The notes beneath the pieces are model-generated. The model was not told the DNA's origin. It searched no databases and saw only the letters and a list, made by a program, of their open reading frames with translations. A program made the position numbers and the translations under genes. A DNA stretch of 64,000 nt. Source: Diplosphaera chodatii. Lineage: Eukaryota; Chlorophyta; Trebouxiophyceae; Prasiolales; Stichococcaceae. Below are positions 1-12,200 of the stretch, one piece after another. The stretch is from assembly GCA_032358165.1 (NCBI GenBank), contig JAALGY010000015.1, positions 3,100,001-3,164,000 on the forward strand, written 5' to 3'. Each line of letters opens with the position of its first letter. Position 1 is the stretch's first letter.

Positions 1-74
1 CCATGTCCGCCTGCTGTCGGCCCACACACGGTGTGCTCCGTGCCAGATATACAGCAACTGCCCAACAGCCACAC

Positions 75-3000
75 CTGCAGGTACAGCCGGTCGGCGGCCT
101 CGGTGGTGGGGAAGCTGGCCAGTAGGTCCAGCAGCCGCCGCAGCTCCGCGTGCGTCGCCATGCGCCCACCCAGCTCTGCACCAGTTGCAGTTCACTGCCA
201 TGTCACACGTGTGCAGCTACATTGGCTTCACACTGTGGGATTTGGTAACATGGTCGGTGACTCAAACAGTTTCCCTGCATGAATTTCTGTACAGTGCGAT
301 GGCTTGTTACTGGGTCGATCGACGTGGCCTGTCAGCTGCGTGCACGCGCTGCACTCACTGTATTCATCATCGTTGGGGGCGGAGCGGATGTCGCCGCCTG
401 CAGCCTGCGCTTCCAGCGCTTCTGGCTGCCCCAGGTCGAAGGCCGCCAGCAAGGGCGGCCGCCGCTTGGGCAGGTAGCCATCTGCATGCACAGGTGATGC
501 CAGGCTAGGTCGTGCATCAAGCAGTGAACGATGCGCATTGCGCAATGCATCGCTGCTTGCAGATGCCGCAGTGCAGGTGCGCACTGCTGAGATAGTCATT
601 GCAACGCTGCTGCAACACCCAACGCCGCCGTGGCCTGTTGCCCCGTCCGCATTTTAGAGCATGAAATTTGATGTTATGACTCGGTCATATCGCTCACAGT
701 TCAGCAGCGCCATGTCGCCCCGGTGCAGCTTGTGCCGCTGGTACGAGAGCGTCACCTGGTTGCAGCAAGATAAACAGCGAAGTCAGGATGTCCAGACTGC
801 AATCCAGAACCTCTGCACTGTAGCATACCGCCTTCTGGCATGGTCAGTGCAGTGCATACATGGTGCATGTCCGCAAAGTGTCACCTCCTCTCCAGGCTTG
901 ATGTGCTCGGCGGCCACCATGATGATGTTGTCTTCCTGGTCCTTAGTAACATACGCGTTCACCACCTGCAGGGGGCACATCAGTACACGCCTCTCGGAAT
1001 GGAGATCGAGTGCTAGCTGTGCTACAACATGCTGCACTAGGCTGAGCACGCCACGCATGCAGTTGGTGCTGGACCGCTGTGGTGCAGGACTTCAGGTGCC
1101 GCACGCCACCCTATATTACACCACCCAGGTGCCCATAAATCCATACATGGGGCTTGCATGCCATGCACGATCGGCTGCTAGCGTCAGCATGCATACAATT
1201 CTATCAGTCCAGGGTGATTGACCTGCCAGCCTGAAGCGGCGCAATTTGGCAAGCTATGCCCAGCAAACATGCTGGACATTCCCAGCTGCGATGTTTGCCT
1301 CTTCGAACTAGCACAAGGATGTCAGGCTGCCGACAACTCAGACGGAGCTGTGTCAGTATGAGTCCACTGTGACAGTCGTTGCGTACCTCGGCGTGGTCGG
1401 ACATGTCCAGCAGCGGGCACAGCGTGACCTCGGGCTTGGCGGGGTCCGCCCCCTCGCTCCTGTTTGTGAAGCCCCAGTACCGCGTGTTCACCTGCCGGCA
1501 GTCAGAAAGGGTGAAGGCTGAATGCACACGGCATGCACATTCTGCATACCCATATGTAGCCTGTCCTGTACATTCGGTCAGACCCCAGTCGGGCCTCATG
1601 AAAAAGGGCAGCTTCGTAAAAGTGAGTGACAGGACTGCTATGCAGCCACTCGTGCTGTGAAATTGTCCATCGACAACGTGAACATGACACAATGGTTCGT
1701 CTGGCTCAAGCATACGCCCACGTTTGCACCATGCCTGCCTGCTCGATTGGCATCTGCTGTGCATGCCCCATCACAACAACGGGTGCCGCAGCATCGATAT
1801 GAGACAGCACCACCACAGGTGGTTCTTGTTCCACTACTGTACGCATTCTCAGTAACAATAGTGGTCGGATATCTGAATCGCGAGTGCGCTCACCCCCATG
1901 GCGGCGTGCGCATACTCGTCCAGGCTGATGCCAAGGCGCTGGACCAGCGCGCTGCCGTTGGGGCCCCCCGCCTGTGCATACTTGGCGGCGGTGTGGTCGT
2001 GCTGCGCCCTGAAGCGCTGCTCCTGTTCGAACAGGGGCCCCACCCAAAAGAGTTTCATCCCTGTAACGGGATGTGCAACGCTGCTGCAATGCTGCTGTCT
2101 GGCAGCACCGACGATGATACCCAGGTGGCTTGTGGCAGGCAACATACATCTACAGCCAGCACCCCATCTCAACAGAGGTCTGGGTGCAGCCCATGACGCA
2201 TGTCCTGTCACGCAAGGCAGCGCGTGGCGCTCGTAGGAGTGGCTTGAGTAAATGCCAACGTAGGCCTAGTGCACTGACAGGGTGCATGCGTACCAGCGCG
2301 CCACCCTGGAGCATGCTGATCTCCTCTTGCGACATGCCGTCGGGCGCAAAGGTCTCCCCGAGCCCCGGCAGCGTGCGCAGCCAGGGGGCGAAGGTTGTGT
2401 TGAAGTCGGGGTCGTCGTGCATCTTGGCCAGCCAGGCCTCAGGAGACGCCTGCGGCAAGCAGCTGTGCAGAACTCAGTCATGCTCAAGATGTGCTGCTCA
2501 AAGGCGCGAATAATGCTATGACCTGGGAGCAGCTGCCAAGTCTGCAAATTCGTTGGCCCAACGTTGCCAATGCAAGGCTGGCAAGGAAGCAGCAGAGTAG
2601 CAAGGGGGAGCGCTATGAGCATGTTGAACTGATGTTAGGATCATCCTGAACCCTATATCACCTCTGGCAGCACCAAGTAATACTTGGGCGGCAGCCTGGC
2701 GATCAGCTGCTCCGGCTGCAGTGCAGCACATGGCACACGCATCTAACAGGCGGGGTCGATTGGCCGGCTGCGCGCGAACGCTGCTCCAGTTGCACCAGGG
2801 GTCAGTTGCAAGAAGCAGTGTGCTCAAGCACTGTGGTGATGTATGCCACTGGGAATGCACATGGTATGCATGGTCCCTGCAGCCTACGCTTATGGAGATA
2901 TCATCGTACCCGGATAGCAGTCGTTGCGACGGTGCCGCGCATGCACTCCTTGCCAGCGCCCTCGTCTCGGCACACCGTCGCGACCTTCATCAGCGGCTCC

Positions 3001-4046
3001 TGCAGCACGTTACACATCAACCTGATGATCGAAACATGGCCGCTTCACCACTGCTGATGCGCATGCTGCATTGATTGAGCTCACAGTAGACCACAGCCTG
3101 CAATAGCCTCATGAACCACCAGGGGCACTCCTGCGGGAGCGAGTACATTGCCGCCAAAGACGCCATTGGTTGCAGCCCCTGCTGGGCAGCTCACGCCTAG
3201 GGGCACATGATTTCAGGTCGTGGCGTTTTGCTCTTCGAGGGTTGGAGACTCACGAAGCCGCTGACATTGTGGACCCAGGCGTGCAGGTTCTCGTAGACTT
3301 CCAGCTCTGCATCGCTGCTGGCAGCGGGAGTTGGAGCGGCGTCCATCAGGTGCTTGCTGCAGGGCAGACGCAGGAGTCTGGCAGCGTGCGTCCAGAGCAA
3401 TTGGTGCGGCGTTGACATGATGATGCGGCACACTCATGACATGCTTGGCTGAATGATACCATATCAAGCATGACTGGTTCATGCCTGCCGACGTGTCACA
3501 GTATGTACGTGCCTGGCTTTCAGGTTGCGGTGCTGCTGCTGTGCGGGCGGCCCGCAGCTGTCGTGCGCCTCTGCTGCCGCGCCCCGGATGAAGCCGCCAG
3601 CCGCTGCGGCATGCTCACGTATGTCCCTGAGCACCACGCCTGCCTGCAGTCAGCGACCAGAATCTTGCTGCGAACCCTGCAGAATTTTAGGCTGCCGCAA
3701 GCAATGCGCATGGATTGGTGATGATGGGTTTGGGGTGCATTGATTGGACTGCAGATTGATTTTCGGTTTGCTTGTATGCCTGCGGGTTGAGTGCAGGTCA
3801 GTGTCGGTGCTTGGACATGTCAGCCTTATCTTTGGGATGGTGGCATGGCAGACTCTGCAGGTCACTCGACATGCCAGGCTGTTTCGAGCTCACCGCCTCC
3901 GACAGCACGCCCGCCGTTTCACAAAGCGGCGGCAGTTGTGAGATTGCGACGATGCACACTGCCAGCAAGCCTGCCAACAGAACGACATGATGCGCAAGAC
4001 TGCTGCTTGGCCTTCCCAGACCAGCTGAGACTGCTGCCGAGCACAT
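75..4046 (-). CDS. SET-domain protein, RuBisCO-LSMT/SETD3/SETD6 type (copy 1; 3' end outside window)
   Basis: Likely a protein-lysine (or histidine) N-methyltransferase. Exons (minus): 4046-3894, 3643-3513, 3356-3254, 2999-2910, 2715-2662, 2449-2294, 2022-1894, 1491-1387, 965-885, 755-698, 481-359, 175-75; the final exon lies left of base 1. About 428 residues are visible. Residues ~17-37 are hydrophobic (signal peptide or anchor). SET motifs follow: GTVATTAIR (~151-159), PLLDMSDHAE (298-307, at the family's P..D..NH site), PGEEVTLSY (~331-339) and NYGYL (~353), then the start of the substrate-binding region. The Asn of the usual NH pair is Asp here. Exon by exon it matches the next gene (4902-8853), so the two are tandem duplicates; this copy lacks one intron that the other has. 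The second junction needs a GC donor (at 3513), so residues ~52-95 are the weakest part. Family call firm; substrate unknown. Confidence 0.8.
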
Positions 4047-4901
4047 GCCGCCAACTCCGCCGTTTATAATACGCAGACGACGCCAGCTAAAATAACTGAG
4101 ACGATGGTCGGTGCAGGCTAAGGTTATCAGACCGTGAGACGATCCGAGTGATCAGAGCATCTTCAGCATGACGAGTCCAAGGCTGCTGTCAGACATGACG
4201 CGACGGGTGGCGGGATAGCAAGGGGTACGAAGTGATGACATGGGTATGCTGATATATAACCAGTAGATTGAAGGGCAGTGTTTAAGGACAAAGGCTCAGT
4301 CTGTTTGCACTCTGGTTGCTTTGCATTGGCTTCCACACGGGACCAGGTGCACAGACGACTTGAGCTATCATCAGCTTGCAATGTTGTAGAAGCATCACAT
4401 ACAACGAGCAACATTCGAGAATCACCAAGCACATGCTGCAGGTATATCGACTGCATAGTCGTACACGCATGTGGCCGGCAGTCTGCAGCGTGAATGCATG
4501 CTTGGAGCACCGTGGAGCACCACGACTCAGCCGCCTGCTAGGCTGTCATCACCTGTATTGCATGTGTGGGTGTGCATCAGCTACAGCCACCAGGACGTGC
4601 CAGAGTCTGCAGCCAGAGACGCATAGACACACGCAGGCATCAAAAGCTGCAGCGAGTGAAGGCAGGCCGACCTGCCGCACCAGATGGCCATCTGTACACG
4701 GTGTCAGTGGATGGTCATGGGTATGCTCCGAGCGGCTGTCTCGTTTGACAGCTGCAGGACTGTCTCAGACTCCGACAGGCCTTCTGCCAATCTGGCTGTC
4801 ACGAAGCTCAGCGCTGCCTGCACAGCAGCTGACACCAGATGAGACGCAGCAAAACACTGTTGACGTTGCCGTGTGGCCACTGGTCAGCTACACATATGCC
4901 A
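4047..4901. other. Intergenic region between the two SET genes
   Basis: About 855 bp between the ATG of the left SET gene and the stop of the right one, both on the minus strand. It should hold the promoter of copy 1 and the 3' UTR of copy 2. No exon with sensible splice sites and no repeat was recognised; the long plus-strand reading frame here shows no domain. Confidence 0.5.
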
Positions 4902-7900
4902 CTATCCTGCTGAACACTGTGCTGCAGTCCATGGAGCAAAGACGCTTGGCGAGTCGAAGCACATCACCTTGCGCTCGATGCGGAATTGCAGCAGCAGCTG
5001 CTCCCGCCAGGACAGCCGAGGACCAGCCCTCTGCTTCAGACACACGGCACTCTGCTTGCTTGTGCGTATCGAATGCATTTGAAGCGCTGCCGACGCTCAT
5101 CGCACAGCATGCGCTTCGCACTGCTGCTGCATTGGAAAGGACGACTTCTTCTGGCGCCCCGGGACATTGCGGGACTCTACGCACATCCAGTACGAACCTG
5201 CAACAGCTGGCGGTCTTCATCCTCATCCGTGGGGAAGCCCCGCAGCGCCGCCGTCAGCCTTTGCAGCTCCGCATGCGTCGCCAGCTCCCCACCCACCCCT
5301 GCAGCATAGTTTGCACCTCCCCTGAACGATTCCAGCTCCCCACAGCAAATGCTGCCAGCAACACCAGTCCCGCCCATCAGAACACATCCTGAACACAGCA
5401 GCCTGCACCAGCACATCTGTTTTGGATTTCTTGTTGGTCCCGCCAGACAGCTCACTGTAGACGTCATCATTTGGCGGGGTGTCGAAGAACCAGCCGCCTC
5501 GCCGCAGCGCTTCACCCTCGGCCCCGCCATAGTCGTGTGCCGCCAGCAGCGGCGGCTCTCGGCCCTGCAAGATCAAGTAACTGTTCCGGACAGTTTGGCG
5601 ACAATGTACGGTAGCAGCAATGCCGTCAGGCTCTGCCAAGGTGGGAGTGCAGGAAGCGCTGCATCAGCACAGGAGACAGCAGGGAGCCCCACATCAGACG
5701 ATAGATGCAATTGCTGTTGTGCAGGGTGCATATCATAGCAGGTGGCCACGTCACACACCTGCTGAAAGAAGCCGTACTCGAGGAGAGCATTGTCGTTGCG
5801 GTGCAGGCGGTGCCACAGATACGAGATGGACACCTGCACCAAAGTCGTCATGTGGTTCCAAAACAGGCTTTGGGGAGGTTATCGGCAGCTGTTGGTGGCA
5901 GAAATGCAGCAGCGGAGCATGTTGTATACCGCGAACATCCGCAATCCTGCGTGCATTCGTTTTGCCTCGAGCAGGTTTACCTCTGCCCCTGCCGTGATGT
6001 TCTGCAGCGCATTCATTGCTACATGACTACCGTCCGCCGCCCGTCTCACATCAGCGTTTGCAAGGCCCGGCTCTTCATGGTCTGCCAGATCTGCAACGTT
6101 GGCATGTGCCACAATGCCATCCTATAGATCGACTCTTGAACAGACTAGAGGCTGGATTTACTTGACCAGCAGCGGGTTACAGACACACCCAGGAGCGGCA
6201 CCATGGTGGTGCTGCCGCCCTGGCCGTCGCCCTTGTCGAAGTTCCAGAACCGCGTCTTCACCTGCGCACCGGCGCAATGCAGTGCATCAAGCGTGCAGCA
6301 GCCAGTGCGGCCCGGGGTGCAGCACATGCAGTCAGCAACCATCTATGCTCATGAATCGTGATATGATGCAGCACGCCAGGCATGACTACAAGTCAATCGA
6401 TAGGTTCTTGCTGTGGTCTGACATGCACATGAGTGCAGACACAACTCTGCCAGCATGCCACTCAGCAAGGGCTGCGTGGGTGCCCTGCCCTTCGTCCAGC
6501 ACCTGGATCACAAGAACACACGCAAGGAAATTTGCATGTTGACTGGATGACGGGCCCGAAAGTGAAGAGGTGCACCACTGCACCGGCGTGTGCGTAGGCT
6601 GCGTAGCTGAGGTTCAAGCGGGCGGCCCAGCTGGCGGGGTCCGCCCTCGCCAGCAGGTAGGCCTCCTGCTCCTGCTGCCGCTGCTTCCGCGCCGCCGCCT
6701 CCTGTTTCCAACTCACGAAATTGCGTCTTCTACATGTACACTAGCTTATGAATATGACACAGATGGACAAGTGGTTGTAGCTTGCACTGACGGTTAGGTT
6801 GTGTACATGAAGCACTTCACTTCTGCCATGTCATGCTGATACCCAATATGTTTTTCGGCAGCCCGGTGCAGTACTGATTCTGTGCAATCAAAGTGCCGCT
6901 TGCAAGTAACATCTGCAGAACCTCCATGTGCCTTGTGGGAGAACAGCGTTCCACGGACAGATATGCGCTGCGTCAGGCTTTGCGCATATGTGAACGTGAA
7001 GATGCGTGCCGCCACAAGGACGTTCAGAAGGCAAGCGCGATGTGATGCACCTTGGCTGCTGCACACCAAGCATGTCAATGTTGCGCACCAGGGGGCCACC
7101 CTGCAGCATCGCCAGCTCCTCGTCGCTCATGGTGTCAGGCGTCAGCACCTGCAAAATGCCAGAAAGATGTTTCAGATTCCATGTGGCTGCCATTATGCTG
7201 CATGTCTCGCAGACATTATGGACAGGTTCGGTTCAGAAGACACGGTTGCTTTCATCGTCGGTGAAGGGCAAGTAACTGTCTGGGGACATCATCGAGCAGA
7301 TGCATACCAAGCATGCAGTATGTGGTCGGCTATACAAGGGCGATGAGCAACTGGGTCCTACTGATCATCACACGCAAACGCTGTTGCATACGTAGGCATG
7401 CCAAACCAGGCTCCTCAGCACACCTCGCCTTGCTGCGGCAGCAGGGCTACAAAGGTCGCAAAGGTGGCATTGAAGGCGGGGTTGCCGTGCAGGCGATCCA
7501 GCCAGGCGTCTGCGGTCGCCTGAGGTGCACAGAGGCATCAGGATTGCTCGACTGACTGTCAGCTGCAAGACACTGGCTTTGCTAGGCACAGAGGTATCCT
7601 GGATGAAGTGCCGACAGGGTGGTCGTACCACGCCCAGGTATGCAGTTGTGCAACGTGGTGAAGACGGGCATGTTGACATGACGAACAGTGCATGACATCA
7701 AACTGCTGCGTCGCTACAGCAGTCTAACTGACGTGCATCACACCTTCGGCAGCTGGACGGTGTAGTTCCGAGGGACCTTGGCAATGACATCGCCAGCCTA
7801 CACGGCCGTTGCAGGACGGTGGTCATGCAGCCTCTCAATGCTGCAACAGCACTGCGACTGTACAAGCACCTTGGATCACCAGGGTCGCTGTGACATGATG

Positions 7901-8853
7901 GCATGTTAACTTATCGTGGTCACCTTGATATCGCGTGTGGCAACAGTGCCTCGTAGGCACAGTGTGCCATTGCTGCGGCACACTGTCTCCGCCCGGATGC
8001 CTGGCTCCTGCGGGACACGCAAGTGTCTCGATCTCAGCAAGCCTGTATGAGCAGCTGTAGGTGTCACGTCACATGTCCTGTCTGCTGCACTGCAGCCAGC
8101 GCACTTCTGAGTCAGCAGCTGACCTGGCCGGTGACATTGGCAGCCCACTGCCACAGGGCCTCGAACAGGGCATCTTTGTCGGCCTCGCTTGCTGTGGCAG
8201 GGTTTGCAACATTTTGCGGCTGCTGCCTGGGAGCCGCTGCAGCGGCGACGTCAGCTGTCGTCAGTGCCACCACCTGCTGATGAGGCTTCTGCTGCTGCAC
8301 AGGGGAGACAAGTGGCAGCTGGCCCGTGGCGATGCGTGCAGCCGTTCGCTTTGCTGTTGCCGCAGCGCCGCCTGCGCCACCGCCCAAGCTGTCAAGGCTG
8401 TCGCTGTAGGCAACTAGGTACGGCAGAGTGACGCTGTTCCGTACTGCAGCTGTTTCAGGCGCTGTGATAGGAGCCGCCGGCAGTACCACCATTGAACCGC
8501 CCACGGATGGGCCCTGCACGGGAATCGCCTGTGTGCAAGAGAGCAGCTTTCTGGCAACTGAGTTAAACTGTGCCATCAAAGGTTTGATGATGAGTCCTGT
8601 GTCCTGCATGGATGTGGCGTGACATTGCTGAGATGCCGCATGCACGTGTGACAGGGTTTCAACTACAGCCAGCTCGCACCTCGGACACGGCAGCAGCTGC
8701 GGCCCTGCTGCCATCATGCAGCTGATGTGGCGTCTGTAGCCAAAACCGCCGAGACGAGGCCATCACGGCTGCCGTGGCGATGACGGCGAGGGCGAAACAG
8801 AGGCACCTCCGGCTGTGCCGATGACCGCCATTTATTCCCTGGCGGCTCCTCAT
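4902..8853 (-). CDS. SET-domain protein, RuBisCO-LSMT/SETD3/SETD6 type (copy 2)
   Basis: Thirteen exons, all in phase: 8853-8680, 8528-8124, 8007-7924, 7797-7744, 7519-7424, 7148-7089, 6701-6576, 6261-6189, 6090-5981, 5833-5759, 5564-5456, 5298-5198, 5030-4902; 531 residues. The first in-frame ATG was taken. It is followed by basic residues and a hydrophobic run (CLCFALAVIATAAVMA), so the enzyme may enter the secretory pathway or sit in a membrane. Residues 59-165 are Ala/Gln-rich linker. SET core: GTVATRDIK (~213-221), PLLDLADHEE (355-364), AGAEVSISY (~391-399), EYGFF (~413-417), and a C-terminal helix motif WREQLLLQFRIERK typical of the LSMT substrate-binding domain. The NH pair is DH, as in copy 1. 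The acceptor substrate cannot be read from sequence; RuBisCO itself is unlikely if the N-terminus is a secretory signal. Confidence 0.85.
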
Positions 8854-9290
8854 AATTTGGCTGTCTGGTAGCACGTATCATGCATTTGCATGCCCGAGGG
8901 CTGTCTGTTGCGATATGCAGGGCGGTGTCTTAACCCGGTGCTGACTCTCCCTGATTCGTTAATGTTAACGAAGTCTGCAACTTTCTAGCGAACACCTGAC
9001 GATGTATGCATATATATTTCTCTGGTTGTTATAGAGATCCGTCTCGGGCTGCCATACTACAAGGCTTGAAAACTATTGATGCGGTTGGCTTCACTCTCAG
9101 ATGGCCTTGAGGTGACCAGGCTGTAGTCTGGGACGTGCCATACCCAGCCAAGAGGTTCATCGTTCAGGACATCCCACGAAACAGCAGCAAACAGAGAGTG
9201 ACACATGCTAGACAAGTGCTCTATTGCTCTATGAACTCGCTACGCTGGGTGTAACATGCTGCCCAAATTAAGACCCGGGCCTGAACCTCT
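8854..9290. other. Intergenic region
   Basis: 437 bp between the SET copy 2 start codon and the stop codon of the Gln-rich gene. It presumably holds the SET promoter and the 3' UTR of the neighbour. The segment around 8950-9060 is clearly more AT-rich than its surroundings. No further feature was recognised. Confidence 0.45.
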
Positions 9291-12200
9291 CTATGCCGCC
9301 GTCAGCTCGACGGCGACCCCGTCTGTGCTGCCATCTGGAACCGACAGCGACAGGCGCACCAGCTGCTGGCTGATAGCACCCGCTGCCGCTGCGGCTTCCG
9401 TTGCTTGTGTTGCATCTGATGGCCCGGCGGCAGGGCTGTCCGTGCTGGCAGCTGCATCGCTTACTCCCGCAGGGCCGGTCGTGTCATCGCCTGTGGTAGG
9501 CGCTGCCACGTCGTCGGCTGCAGCTACTGGCGCCGCTGCCTTGCTGCTGGGGCCGCCACCGCCTTGCTGCAGCAGACTCTGCAGCCAGCAGCTCAGTGCA
9601 TACATTAGCAGACGTCGGCAGTGAACAGAAGCATCAACGGCATCAGGGAAAGGCATAGAGATACCCGCACACTCCTACATCTGTTGGCATCACTGGGCAG
9701 GCTTGGCATGTGCACACAGCCCCATGCATCTGTTAGCATAACCCACGAGCATGAGCAGCAAAGGCAACATGCAAGCTGGATGCAGCTGGGTTCAGTTGTC
9801 TGCCGCAGCCTCCCCACACTAGGGGCCCCGTGTGAAGCTTCCTCACCGGGCGGAACAGGCTGCGGGCGGGGCCCATGAATGCCGCCAGCCGCTGTATGTA
9901 GCTCGCGCGGTCCGGTGCCTCGCCATCGTTCTGCCCCTCCGCTGCTGCCGCTGCTGGTGATGCGTCCCTGAGCATCACTTCCGTGGGTGTTGCTTCTGCT
10001 GCCGCTTCCGCCACGCCTGGTTCCGCTGCTGCTGGTGCTGAGGCTGGGCCGGTTCCGGTCGTTGCTGCCTCCGTCTGCTTCTCAGCCACAGTGCTTCCAA
10101 CGGCAGCGCTTTCAGTGGGCGGCGTTGCGGACGCTTCTTTGTCGGCAGATGATTCTGCTGGGACTGCTGATCGCACCTTTGCTCCAGTCCCCTCTGCATC
10201 AGCAGCGGCAGCGTCGCCTGACCTCTCTGCCTTGCCTCTGCTTCGCCGGGGCTTGCGCTGCTGCGGTGCATCTGCAGCCGTAGGAGACTCTGCGGCAGAC
10301 GACTGGCCCTGCTGGCTGCTGGCAGCGGCAACAGTGGATGCGGCTTCTGTTGGGCCACCGCCGCCGCCACCGCTGCCGCCGCTGCCGCTGCCTTTGGTGT
10401 CTGCAGCAGGTGCCGCATCTGTGGGGGCCGCTGCCCTTTTCGCCGCTTGCTCCGCCTTCCTCCGTTCGTCGCGACGCGACCGTTTGCCGCGCTTCTGCTG
10501 CTCCACGCCTGTGTGCTGCTGGCCGCTCGCATCAGACGCTGCATCGGCATCGTCTCCACCGCCGCCGCTGCCGCCTGCAGCTGCTGCTGTGGGTGTGGCG
10601 CCTGCTGCAGGGTGGGCACCGGACTGCAGACCCGGCGGCGCCGGCCGCGGCGCCGCGTCCCGTAGCGCCCTGCCGAGCAATCCGCTGCTACCTGCTGGCT
10701 GCGCCGCTTCCGTCGCGGGTCTCCTTCCTGCTGCCGCGCCCCTGCCGCTCATCTTTGCAGCCGGGTGCACAGCTGACGCCGCAGGGTCTATAGGCACAGG
10801 GTCCTCAGCTGCTGAAGACTTCATGGTGGGCGCCCCACGAAGCCCGGGTGGCTTTGCATCTCCCGAGCCATCCGCTGAGCGACGCGGCACCTGCAACACC
10901 CTCGGTGGCTTTGCCAATTCCTGCTGCTGCTTTCGCTGCGGCTGCTTTGGCGGCTCCTGCTGCGGCTGCTTTGCTTTGCGGTCCCGCTGCCGCTGCCGCT
11001 GAGAGGGCTGTGCATCTGCGGCGGCAGCTGGCACTGCCGCAGCGCCTGCAGAGCTGGTGGCAGCTGGGGCTGCCTTTTGCAGCTGCCCCGGCGGAAGAGG
11101 GATGGCCATGCTGCGCAGAGCCGCCTGCAGTGAAAGGCAGCAGTGTCAACGTGTTTGTGAATCTTTATGTCGTGCAGCATGCCTAATGCAAGAGGTGACA
11201 TGTCCACTGAGAACTGCTTGCGCTCATCTGCAGCACATGTACACATGGAAGTCCGGTGACACGACATATCTGACTAAAAGAATTGCAATCTGCATGTAAG
11301 GTGTGCAGCAGTGAGCATACCGCTGCAGCTGATGCAGCGGTGGCGGTGGCGGCATTGTAGTCTGCCTTTGAGGCTGGCGGCTGCCGCGCGCTCTCCTGCC
11401 CACCCTGCAGCAGGGTGGTTACATCTCGCTGCTACAGCACAGGTGCAGCACTGCAGGACCAGACGTCACCCTGGGGATTACTTGGCATGCGCTAATGACC
11501 GGCATGCCCAACGCGCTTCCACACACATAAGATACACTGCGAGCTTGCCGCAGTAAGCGTGTATGCACTCTACGAACAAGAGTCACAGCAGGCAAGCAGG
11601 GAACAAAGTTGGGGCTGCGAAAAGCGTGGCACCCTGCTGCGGGGCCTGCGGCGCGGCGACAGCGGCGCCTCCTTGGGCCAGCGCTCTGCGTGCAGCTCGC
11701 GGTTTGCTTCCTGCTTCCCGCTCCCTCGCCCGGCATCTTGCTTCCGCTCCCCGCCGCCCCTGCCGCTTGGCGCATCCTGCTGCGTGGCCGGCTGCATAGC
11801 AACAGCAAGATCAACCACGGACTGCCATCCTGGTGCAGACGTGCTGATGTCAAAAGCTGTGAGTAAGGTGAATGAGTCAGAATGTGATATCCCCAATGTC
11901 CAGCACATCCAAAGGTATCGCGCCAAGTGCATACCTCACTGTCCGGTGCATGGTGATGCGGTGGCTGCTGCTGCTGCTGCTGCTGCGGCGGCTGCTGTTC
12001 ATGACCCCGCTGTTTCTGCCGCTGCTCCCGGGGCCGGCCCGGCACATTGGCGGTGCTGGCATCTGCGGGTTGGCTGGGGCTGGCCTGCTGGAAATAGTCG
12101 CCCCATAGGCCCCCGCCGTCAGACTTACTGCCTGTAAAAGCACACAAGTGAAAGCGGTTTATCGTTGTGAGAAGTAGGAGTCCAGGAAACCCTGCTGCAG

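Noticed and set aside
6480..6530. Minus-strand stretch reading VLDEGQGTHAALAEW as an extra SET exon
   Set aside because: The paralogous gene has no counterpart, and exons 6701-6576 and 6261-6189 already join in phase.
9983..11002. Long plus-strand Ala/Ser/Cys-rich reading frame (339 codons)
   Set aside because: It is the antisense of the 426-codon exon of the Gln-rich gene; GC-rich triplets leave the opposite strand open. The minus strand has in-phase splice sites.
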